DNA of 64,000 nt from Misgurnus anguillicaudatus (lineage: Eukaryota > Chordata > Actinopteri > Cypriniformes > Cobitidae): the NCBI RefSeq assembly GCF_027580225.2, contig NC_073358.2:30840501-30904500 (forward strand), in the 5' to 3' direction. Every line of letters starts with the position of its first letter. The stretch's first letter is position 1. A program made the translations under genes and the position numbers. A model generated the notes under the pieces. That model was given only the letters and a program-made list of their open reading frames with translations, was not told where the DNA came from and ran no database searches. Below are positions 24,701 through 37,500 of this stretch, piece by piece.

Positions 24701-27700
24701 ACATCATTCTGTACTTCAGCTTCTCATCAGACTGCTGGATGTGAGGTAAACGAAACACGATTGTTTATTTAAAAAGGTTAGGGCCACTCATCACGGCGCG
24801 CCATAACTTCCTGCTTCAAGTGGGAAATACGTCAATGCATTGAAGAAAGCATCTCAGTGGCTCTTAGTTTTATCTTGAAAGCCAAAATATGTAAAATTTT
24901 TGTAACAAAATATCCAAAAACACTTGCACAGTGTGATATATTTAATTCAGTTGTGAACATACATTATGACAATGTTCCCAAAGATTTGTAAATCCAAAGA
25001 AATTCCTGTTTTAAATAACAGCTCGTCCCTTGTCTACCTTGTAATAGTCGCCCTTTCAATGACTTAAAGCAACACTATGTAGTTTCCATGTAAAAATGAC
25101 TTACAGCTCCTCCATGTGGTTGAAAAGCGCAACAGTGTCTGGTATCAGACACTCTTCTGCAGGCAGGGGGAGGGGCGGGGCTGTGTGCTCTACCCTCCAT
25201 CGCCACTTTCAGAGTGTGCTTGTAGCAGCTAAGAGGCTGCTCAGGTTGCAGCAACAGTACAATTTGTCCAGTTAAAAGTTGTTCCATCACTGAAATAATT
25301 TTAGAGACATTATTTAAAGGTAAAAAAACTACATAGTGTTGCTTTAATATCTGTGCTTTCCTTAGTTTCAAGCAACACGAGTGAACAAATGCGGAAGTGA
25401 CGATTAAACGGCACCTAACAAGCAGCTGTTGTGCCTTGCAGCTAATACATTATGATAAAATAATGTGATCAAACGTACAGCATAAAAAATCATTACTTCA
25501 TCCATGAACATGATTAGCGAATTGCATATGTCTCTGGATGGTAAAAACAAAAAATCCATCATTCCACTCTCCTTCATAACACCATTATGCTGTCAAGCAC
25601 GAGTAATTTCAATGTTAAGTCAATGTAAAGACACGTTTACGCGTGTCTGGGGGTCTCGTGGCACGAATGAGGCGTCTAGCGTAGTGTGGTAGACGTGATT
25701 TTGCCTCATTTGCGCGTTAAGTTTGCGCGAATGACGCAAATTGAGTGTTGCCGTAGGAAATGCGTGGGTTGAAAAATCTAAACTTTGGAGGAAAAACGCG
25801 CTACGTTAACTAAACAGCAGCTTGCTCTAATAGTGAAGTAATTACAGGAAGCGACCGGAGTGGCAGAAGCCCCTCCCATGATGCAATTTTCCGCGGGAAT
25901 GTCTCGAACGACTAAAATTTCATGAACGGCTTTCACACGCGAATGAAGAGTAAACTCAATATGTTCAAGTGTTGAACTACGCGTGAATACCGTGTTTTTG
26001 CCGCCTCTACCGCGTTTGGTGTGAACCCACGGTTAGGTTTGCCTTTGTTATTGTGACCTCTAGTGGTGAAAATCTACATATTATGTCTTTAAGTCAATTA
26101 TATTATGGTGTACTCATAATGTTCACAAAATTCACTCGTAGGAGATATAAACAAATTTAAACTTTATATATTCTGTAAAAAAGGGACCAAAAGAATGGAG
26201 AAATAAGGGATTTAGGTTTGTTTTATGAAGGGTTTTGACATTGTCTCTCCTTTAAACAACACCTGCAACCAATTCGCAAGGTTCATTCAGCTTTTTATTT
26301 TGTACGTGCTTACTGTTGGCTCTAAGGGCAAATGTTAAATGCTCCCTCCTATGTGTCTGCTTGTTTTTGAAGAAAAGACATCTATACAGATACAAGTGAT
26401 TTCCAACAGCATACAATTAGTGATCTTTTTACTTGTTTGATCATAGACATGTAGCCTTTCTAAATGCAAAAAGGCCACATGCTTACAAATATATGAATTT
26501 ATTTGCAAACATACCTGAAAACATGTAGGTCCTGGTTTGCCCGGTGGTATATCCGCTTGGTAATAAACTTTCAGTTCAGGCACAAGTGCAATTACTGTCT
26601 TGATAACCAAAGCAATAATGTCAGACCAAACCTTCTTGATGTCAACTCCTTTAGATGCCAGGCGATACAGAATGCTGGAAAATGTGCGTTTACTGCCTGT
26701 GCTGCAGCTGTCAGAATGGACAAAATTGCCACTGTGCACGTTAAGGGAATAGTTCGTAAGGTGCATAAAAACATGACTGAGGTTTTTCTGGCAGGGCTCC
26801 TGGTAGGGTTCGGTGCAGAACCTGGACAGACCCTCTTTAGCGATGTAGATTTCTAAAGGGTCCAATGAACGCACCAGAACATATAGGCGGATATCAAATT
26901 TCAGTTTGTCGATGAGAAGGGGTTTCTGGATGTATTCTTGAATGACCGCTTGCTTGATCTGAGAACCTGAGATAACCCGAAGGTCAGCAGGGTCACGGAT
27001 GAGGTAGATGCCGTCGCCCTGGGAACCGCTGTCTGGTTTCACAATAAAGGTGGGTTTAAGGGTGGAATCATTATCTTTCAGGAGTCGAACCTTGATGGGG
27101 GGGAAATCAAAAGAAACATTGTAACATCTTAAACTTGTGTCATTATTACACATCACACTAAAATGCTTAAACTTGTGTCATTATTACACATCACACTAAA
27201 ATGCTTAATTCTGATACAGTCGCGACATTCTAAGGTTCGTTATTTTCAGATAACTACCGCTCAAAATTATGAACACACGTTAACCCAGATGCTGCAAATC
27301 ATTTTGACAGGTACAGTTTAAAGAGCACATATTTCATTGCTAAAAAAACTTTATTTTGTGTATTTGGTATAATACAATGTGTTTGCGTGGTTTATAGTAA
27401 AAAAACACACATTTTCTTCCTGAAACGCACTGATTTTGTACAAAACTCGATTTGAAAAGTGCTGTGTTCCTGATTGGCCAGCTAATCTGTACGTTGTGAT
27501 TGGCCTGAATACCTCTGACGTCAGCTGGAAAAGGACACTCCTTACCATATTTGAAAGATTTGGTCATAATGCAATGCTAACACAAGTTAATTTACAAGCT
27601 GTGAGTCCGAAGCGGGAGGAATTATGATAATGTCGGTCTTGTCTACATCACCAATCCCAGGAAGTAAACTTTTGTTTATAATCTGTGTGTTGGTTGTAGT

Positions 27701-28543
27701 CCAAGAAAAGAGATATACGTTGGAAACGAAAACTTGCGTCAATATCGTATACTTTGGAGTATGTACCTGTTGCATATCATTAAAGGAATAGTCTACTCAT
27801 TTTCAATATTAAAATATGTTATTACCTTAACTAAGAATTGTTGATACATCCCTCTATCATCTGTGTGCGTGCACGTAAGCGCTGGAGCGCACTGCGACGC
27901 TTCGATAGCATTTAGCTTATCCCAATTAATTCAATGGTACCAATCAGAGATAAAGTTAGAAGTGACCAAACACATCAACGTTTTTCTATTTAAGACGAGT
28001 AGTTATAAGAGCAAGTTTGGTGGTACAAAATAAAACGTAGCGCTTTTCTAAGCGGATTTAAAAGAGGAACTATATTTTATGGCGTAATAGCACTTTTGGG
28101 AGTACTTCGACTCGGCGCAGTAACACCCTCCCTCTCCCATTATGAGAGTGAGAAGGGGAGCGGACTTTTCAGGCGAGTCGAAGTGCTCCCGAGGGTGCTA
28201 TTGCGCCGTAGAATGTGGTTCCTCTTTTAAATCCGCTTAGAAAAGCACTACGTTTTATTTTGTACCACCAAACTTGCTCGTATAACTACTCGTCTTAAAT
28301 AGGAAAAACGTTGATGTGTTTGGTCACTTCTAGCTTTGTCTCTGGATGGTGCCATTGAGTGGATGGGGCTAAGCTAAATGCTATTGAAGTGTCGCAGCGC
28401 GCTCCAGCGCTTACGTGCACGCACACAGATGATAGAGGGATGTATCAACAATTCTTAGTTAAGGTAATAACATATTATAATATTGAAAATGAGTAGACTA
28501 TTCCTTTAATATGTATTATAGGACCATAGGTGCTCTTGAATAT

Positions 28544-28594
<51 letters not shown>

Positions 28595-31500
28595 GTATTT
28601 TAATTAATAACATATGACATTATATTTACAAATGATTAAATCAAATAATGTGTTTGTGACATTTGAACATCTTGTGATCACACTGTCAGAGCTTATTTAT
28701 ACATTAACAATCAGCTGTCTATGCATTATACTTTACTTGTACTATACTGATGATAAAGTTGTCTTAATGGTGAAACACAAAAACAAAACAGACCAATTAA
28801 AAGCCTCTTCTCTTAACAGGCAAAGAAAACTGTTTTTAAAAAGATACAGTGCTTAAATTTATTCATTAAATGTGCCGGCTCAATTTGGGTATAAAAACAA
28901 GGATTTAATTTGATGTTTTGACATTCAACTCCTGTTTAAAACAGAAAGGAGTCTGCATTAAAGCACTTTATGATGCTGGATGATCTTTGAGACTAATAAA
29001 GTGGTCTAATAAATGTGTTAAGTTTAGTTTAGAATAAGTTATGTTATCATTCTAGTGAATGTGTACAACTGTTGAAAAAGCCTCATATTTTTCAACTGAA
29101 AATGTCCAGCAGGTCTCTGCTGCCCTCTGCAGCTTCCATAAAAAATGTAACAAACACAATTTAGAAAAAGGTTTTTCCTGATAAACACAAAAGTATAATT
29201 TTACAGTACAGTATATGTAAACATTAAGTAAAAAAAACAAGATTTTAAGAAAAATAAATACAAAGCAAATTAGAAAATTTAGCCAAATGGTTTAATTTAT
29301 TTACCAGTTAAAGATTAAATCTGGGAAAACTGCCATCTGTTAAAGGGCTTGAACATGCAAATCCTGTACTGCAAAGTCTCTGAATCAACCAACTTGTCAA
29401 TCACAATTAACAGACACGCACTAAACTGCTTAGCCTAGTTTTACTGCAATTGTTTCCTAGAAAAATAGAGAAGACATGTGTGACTTAATGTAAATCTATC
29501 AATCCATAATTCCTACCCACCTACTAGGGTGATCCTTATTTTTCAACTTTTAAAAGTTCATGCTCTCACCCCACCAATATGTTTAAATCAATAAATAAAA
29601 AAGGCAGATATTTTTCAATTTTAATTAATATTTAGAGGTTGCTCAAGACCTTTGAAGTTTAACACATTTGTGTATTATGTGATACCTTTGCTTGCATGTA
29701 TACTTGTTTAATAATATATACTTATGGCAACAATGGACTTACTTGACCATGCTCCATGCAATTAAAACTCATGTTTTAGTTGTGATATGTCTTTCAAAGC
29801 AAGAAAGCTTCAATGTGAATGAAGCACAAAATATACACCGAGACAATGGCTGAAGCAACACGAAGCAAGTCTGCTATATGGTTACTCGGATCAAAAACGA
29901 CTGAAATAACTGGAACAAAGTTACCCTCCAAAAAGCAAATTTTATGTGTGTTGTGCGTTTTTAAAAGATACAGTTTTTGCAAAAACATGTGATTTTGGAA
30001 ATATTCAAAGGCTTTGAGCAACCTCTATATATTTTAGGAACAATTCAAAAATTTGCATAGTGTTTTTATTTATATCCTAACACATTTAGGGGGTGAGAGT
30101 TGAAAAAAATGTGACTCATTATAAGGACCACCCTACTAACTACTGTACCACCTACCTACTGTACCTACATACATACACACATACAGATATGTATGTTCTG
30201 TTTGTTATACATCCACAAGACAAATTTTGCATTTTGTTCTGCGTTTTTTTTTTTTTTTGCCTTCCTCTTCGTGTGTGGGCTGTTACTTATTGTCCAGGAC
30301 ATTGAATGACAAACTTATGAAATCTCTACATGACAACACTGTGAACGGAGTTGGCCACTGCTCTGTGAGGAAAATGTTTACATATTATGAACAGAAGTCA
30401 TTTTAAAGAAGCATTGAACTGATTGAACTGCTTAAAGAGTGACATTTAATAATCTTTGGCACGAAAGCCTGTGTGTGTAATAGGAATTGGACGGTATGGA
30501 AATTTCATATCATGATTATAGTGACCAAAGTTATCACGGTTATCAATATTATCATGGTTTTGTTAAAAAGAGACGGAAATGTTCAAAAAGAACTGATACA
30601 CACACTGAAAACATGTGAACAAGTTATATTTTTAAAAATCGCAATTTAATATTTCATGTCGCTGAAATTATTTCTGTAGTAAAAAAAATCTGTCTAATAA
30701 GTTTACTGTGAATGAATACATTATTCCTTAAATGCCTTCTCATGCAAAAAACTATTTTGCATGTGCGCGCATGCGTCAAACTGATTCTGGCTGAGTTTTC
30801 CCCCGAGAATTTTCTTTGTTAGTGGGAATATAGAAGACTAAACAGCCGCCAGATTTTTTCCTCCAACTTATATATAAAATTGACATTAAATTGCTTGCCA
30901 ATGTATAGCTTTAAGTTTCCCATGTCATGTAGTCTTTGTTATGTTGCTGAGAGTTCCCCATTAATTTTACCTGTGTGGAGAAAAGCTGATATTCCTCAGG
31001 CAGTATCCAGGAGCGTGGGTAGAAGTTGTACTCCTCTGGGAACAGTTCCTGCATGGTACGAACCGCACGGCTCAAATTGATCTTCCGCAGCATCTCTATC
31101 ATTCCTGGTCAACAACATGGCAGGAGATGAGGAAAGAATGAGCAATCAATGCGAAATGATCCAAGGCCCAGATAATAAGTTCTACCTACACAGTATATCA
31201 TTCTATTTGGATTATTCTATTAAAATATATTCGATTTTCCCAGCAGTTTCATTAAATTAAAGTCAATGTTGGGCCTCTTAATCCCCAATAGTTTAATAAA
31301 CACACACACACACACACGCACGCATGCACACGCACGCACACACAGCTTGTACTGGCTGTCTGTGTGCAAGTAACTGTTAATAGAGCTATGAAGACAGCAA
31401 TGTTACATCCAACCCATGAGTCAGGACTTAAGACTCTTTACCGGCTTAAATGTACAGGGTCAGATACAGTATAAATGATTAATAACCTTGCTTTAAAGGT

Positions 31501-34500
31501 AAACAATGTAGTCTAGACTAACAATTACCTGAACTTTTTCCAAAAACATTTGTTTGCAAATCAATGCAAATATTTCCTCAAAGTGTTTAATTCCTCTTGG
31601 AAATAATATTAACCCTTTAACTGGCGCAGCCCTTTTTGAGTGGGGGGTTGGTGAAAAGGTAATATACACCTTTAAATTAGTGTAACTCTGGCCTTTTTTT
31701 GGTCTAGAAAAGAAGACACTTCAACGGTTTTTAGGGAAGTGTCTGGAGGTGAAAATATTCATTTTTTTAAAGCAGTTTACATTTATTTGTAATAAATAAA
31801 AATGCAATATAATATTACTTTTAATACATAAAATTGTCAAAAAACTGAGGTTTGTGCTGGTTTGCTGCATACTTGTGTCACAAATGAATAAATTACAGTT
31901 ACTGCATTATTATTACTGCTAAAAGGTTTTGAAATATGAAAAAAACATTCTTAGACCTTTCCAACAATATATAGTTTGTCGTGATAGATTTACATAGAAA
32001 ATATTGAAATAAATGTAGGTGTCCCGCTCATGGGACAGCGCCAATTAACGGGTTAAATACCCAGAGCCATAATTAAGAAGTTCACCCTTGAAAGTAAAAA
32101 TGAATTACACATAAATCTATTTTGTTCTTATTGCTATTTAAAATGTCTAAGGGTAGTTACAATTGCAAAAGAAGTCTAAGTTCTGTAACTGAAGAATTAA
32201 GCAAGTTTAATAAAAGATTTACAGTAAATATATTCACATAACCTGCCATGATATTAAATAGATAGTGGAATGACACCAAAGGCTATGCCTTAATCTCATA
32301 GATTTTATAAAACAATGGACGTAGTATCCGTGAAGTTACACAAAGTTTTCGGAAGAGCATGCTTGAATGGGCGGAGCGGACATAACTTGTGTGTGCTTCA
32401 AACACCCGTCACACCCGGATAAAAAAAGTACAAAATGGTGGGACGTGGGCGGAGCTGAGGTGCCTGGTTGCTGAAACCACGCCAGCTAGGTCGACGTTAG
32501 GGACAACAGTGGCAATTTGCTTGCACTCAAGTGGCCACGCCCCCATATTTATGCAGAACTTTAAGGCTTAATATAATTTAAATGGATGAGTTAGAAAAAT
32601 TCTCTTCCCACACAGGTGTCATGAAGGTTAAATTAGCTATACAGACCACTTTTTTGTACAAAGATGTAAAGATTTGGGAATGTAAAGTTGGGAATTTCAA
32701 CATGAGGGGGTCTATGGGATTGACTCCCTGTTGGAGCCTGTCTCTACTGGCCAGTCGATGAATTGCAGTTTAAGTCACTTCCATATTGGATTCAAGAGAG
32801 AGACCAGAAGGTTTCCGCTTATCATGGGTTGTGATTAACTGGTGAGATGTGGCGTGTTACCAAGAAAAGTGCAACATTTTGTAAGGTTTACCTGGAAACT
32901 TGTTGACCTGCCCAGAAACTATGTTTTCGGTGTCATGAAAAGAGACACCATGCCAGTAGATATCACAGGCTGTCCGCCTACCCATCGGAAACTGCAGAAT
33001 CAAAAGAAAAAAGGCAAAGTGAATATCAATCACAATACAATAAACATGTCATGCTTTTGACAAGGTTTCAACAACCAATGCGTTTACAGTATGATTAACT
33101 ACACCAAAATTAAAAAAAAAACCTGTGACTCTATAATTTGACAAGCAATTTCTAGTTTTTACTTTCACATGAATATCTTGGCTGAGGGCTATAATATCAA
33201 TGATTCTAAATAACAAATAAACTTTTTAAAAAATATATAACATTTGCAAAAATGGCAGAGTTGAAATATGTAAAGAAAAAAATTATGGCCAAGATCAGTA
33301 TCTGTCATGGAAGTTCTTGAAGGTATTTTTGAAAGCACCATTATGAGTTTAATAAAATGTATTAATACATGACACCTACAGTGTGGATTGAGTGTGAGGT
33401 AGATTATTAAGGGCACTAATCAGCATGTGATGTGTGTAATATGCTGAGTATAGCCCAGGTTATGTAGCTAAGCAGGATTTTGAGAGGATTATGTCACCGT
33501 TTAACAAACTAATGGACAGTAAGGCAGTGTTACTATATAAAGTGCCTGGCACATGACAGAAATGTGTTAAAAAAAAACATGAACAATTGCAAATGAAACC
33601 ATTTCAGCTGCTTTAATCTGACATACAATATGCAGCACTACTCATGTGATTTTCTGCACTAAACCTTAAGTAGTACTTTTTCAATGCATTTTTTCTAGTT
33701 TCCGTCACTGTAAAAAACAAATGCAGCATGGTTTTGCAAGTCAGTTCAACTAAATATTTTAAGTTTTGACCTGTAATAAGTTGACATAACTTATAAAAAC
33801 AAGTTGAAATGGTTTAACTTAATTTTTTATGTTACAGTTACATAAAATATATATATACTAGTCAACATTTGAAGTGGATCAAAAACGTTCATCAAAATTG
33901 TCCTAAGACAAGAACGGGTTGACTAGTGTATGTTGATTTGACAAAAATTCTGTATTTTTACATTGTTTTCCTTCACCTGCATTGTGCTGGAGGCTGTGTA
34001 TAATTAAACATTTGAATGTACAACCCTAGATAAATATTGATATCTGTATTAGATTCATCAAATTTGGTCAATAGAAACAAAATAGACATTTACTGATAAT
34101 TGTACAAATTGCATGCTTGGCAATTTATGCAGTACTGATTAAATTAATCAGTTTTCTAATTTCAGATGTTTCATGCCAACAATTTTTTTTCCTTTTAAAC
34201 TCTGAGATTACAGCTGAGCTGAGACACGAAGATTCCAAAAATGCATATTGATTGCTGGAAATTGCTGTCCTACAAAGTTTAGAGTTTAGCAAGCTTTTTA
34301 GTGTCGTTACACTAAATATGCATGGGATCCCCCCTCCGTTCAAATTTGCCATGAGTGGATAAGGACTTAAGGACATCACTTTTCAATCCAGTCACATTCA
34401 GCCTTATCTTAATGTTAATTGGAATTGTTTAGGTATAGGGCATGTGAAATTGTCAAAAAACAAACATTGCAATGAGGTTTGATCAAATTTTCTGAGCTCG

Positions 34501-37500
34501 CAGCTCTCCACTTGGATAGCACGCCAAATATGCTTTATTTTATATTTGATGTTAAAGCGAACTTGTGAATGATTAAAATGGAAAAATAATACATAGGTGT
34601 TGCAGTAATACATTAAAAGGGCATTGCATTACCGAGACTGAAAAAAAAAACAAGATTTAACTCTACTCACTAAACTTAAAAGACTGATAGTTTTGGAAAC
34701 ATTTGGGTGGAAACAACCATGGGTGGAAACACCTATCTGTACTGCCATTCAAAAAGCCTTTGGTATGCCAGACAGGATAAATGGTGATATAGATACACTT
34801 AAACTTGAAACCAGCCTTTAACAAGGCAGCTTTGAATTACATAGGCTCATAATATTTCAGTGGAGATGAGAAGAAAGGAGTGAAGACATTCACTCGATGG
34901 GTCGTTCACTATGTCAAACCTGCCAGGTGTCACGCACCCCACAGCAGTTTGTGCCTGGGATAGTTTGACAATAAATAATATATTTATGAGCATTTCGTTT
35001 TTAATGCCCACTGACTTTACATGGTTGGTCAAGTGTAACCATATGCGAGTGTTGTTCAACTTGTGCTGAAGGACAAGGTTAAAGGCTGTCAATGTCTGTT
35101 AAAATATTTAAACCAAAAACTGTGTGTGTTTTCATTGCTGTAACACAAATAATATTTTTATAAAATCATATTGTAGTTGGTTTCCATCAATATTACTCTA
35201 GGTCTATGTAAGAGTATGATTCTTTTTGTTTCAAAAAAAAATTTTTTTTTTAAGTTTTGTGAAAATGCTTGTGGATTAAAGAAGGCTCAGTGAAAGTTAT
35301 ACTGCATGTCTACTCATATGGTGGTTCTAAATGGGATCTTGAGGGTTAAGGTCAGTGGTGTAACGGATCACAGTTGATCCGTATGGATCACGATCTACGG
35401 TTCGTCTCGCATTCAATTCACGGATTAATACGCAAATTTAAATAGGGAAAGTTTATCGTTTGCACGTGTTTCAAAGGCTTCCAAATGTTAACATTCAAGT
35501 GATTTTAAACAATTTAACCGCTAAAGTGAGCAGCTTTCTGTATGCACAGATGCATGTGCTTATGAATAGCCTGGTCCAGCTCCAGTCAGATGTGAACATC
35601 CCTATGCTCTTCAAAGATCTCTTCGAAGAACTCTTGATGTGTAAACTATAGAGGGAGTTGCGCTACTGTGTCTCATACTGTAGTCCATTAAAATACATTT
35701 GGTGAATAGAGCACTGAAAAACAACGTAATGTTTTTATGTGGGGCGAGTTTGTGCTGCATCTCTTTTCTCCCGTTTGGAATTTGCCCTACGTCTGTGTGT
35801 GTGCGCGTTTAAGTGCACTCAAAAGTGCACACACAGAGAGATGCATTTCAAAAACCAAGGGAAGATAAAATCTTTCTGTTCTTGACAGGGCACATACAAA
35901 CAAAATGATCTCCACCTTTTTATGATTCGCAAACATGTCTTTTGTGTAAAAGCATTTCAAAATCTGTGCGCAGGACGTTAAGATTGCAAGCTGCAATGTC
36001 TGTCGTGGAGAAACAACAGTACATTCGCAGGGCTCTCAAGTCTTACCCACTCACTGTGAGATACACGCATTTCAGTCAGTTTACACACTCACACCTTGTA
36101 TTTCTAAGAGACTGATCACTTTTCCTGCTATATACAATTAATAGACAAGGCGCAGGGAAGTTCTCTGTCAAGTTCATAAAGCTGTCTCAAGGTTTTCTCG
36201 CGCTCCTCTGATGTCATGGTCTCATTTAACCACTTATGTTTGTATTGAATGTAGCCTACTGCACAGTTACTGCTGTTCATTTTAGATGGTTACAGTTATC
36301 GTTTTCAATAGCCAAACCAAGTTTAGCCTGTTAAAAACCAAATAAACATATTGTTCATGTATACGTTCTTTCTTGTTTGTTGCTTGATAAGAAAAAAAAA
36401 TACGGAAATCGGATCGGAATCGGCCAATTTTCTTGTTAAGAAAATCGGTATAAAAATCGGCCATGAAAAATCAAGATTGTGCATCATACCATCATCCCTA
36501 ATCTCCACAATATTCTTTTTTAAATAAAAACATTTGTTTATGTTTTATGTTTATGTATAGATCAGGCAGAAACCAGGTCCATGTTTATCCTAAAGAGGGA
36601 GTAACCTCAATTAACTTAGTTAAGTCTGTGTCATTAATGTTAATCAAACAAACCAAGACAAAGAATAATCACTTCTGAAGCTCTAAATAATAATAATTAT
36701 ATTTAATTCATACAGTAAAGACAGTGTTATTGTTTATTGAATTCGATTTCTGTACCTAATTCTAATTTTAGACCTTGCTTTATATGCAACTTTGTTCTTT
36801 TTTATAAGTGTTTGTAATTTCTTTATTTGTTCTTATTAGATTTTTCCCACCCCTTTTTTGCTGATCCGAAAAATGATCCGATCCGTGTCTCAAAAACCGT
36901 AATGTGATCCGAATCGTGAGTTTTGTGATCCGTCACACCCCTATGTTTACGATGATACCAAGATATAACAATACACTTTGCTACCTTCATTTTTTTGTTG
37001 AATCAAGGCATGTCAACTTATTATAATTTATCTTGACAAGAGATGAGTTGCTACAACTTAAAAAATTGAGTTTATAAGTTATAACAACTCATCTATAGCT
37101 ATAACAACTCATCTCTAGTCAAGATAAAAAATAGTAAGTTGAAATGATAAATTTGAGTTGTGTAAGTCAGCAAAGATTTTTTTACAGTGTATTAGGACAA
37201 ATAAAGGCATTGGATTACATTTAAGTTCTATACAGCTAATTGTGCTTCTTCATCTACTAAAGCCCAGAGTTAACACTTTCTGATCATTGAACATTGTTTT
37301 CTTATGAGTATTGCTTTAAAAAATGTGCTAATTGTCAGACAGTATTTTCCAAAATGTTGTAGTGGTACAATATGACAGTGTACAGTAGATGGTGTGTGTT
37401 ATTCTGTATTGTAAACTAATATATTATGAAGTCGATGCAGAAAAAACAAGCTGTTAACATAAATTCATACTGAGAATCAGCGTACACCACTATAAGCCTA

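Noticed and set aside
26503..26856. Plus-strand 117-codon frame
   Set aside because: It is antisense to ttll11 exon 4.
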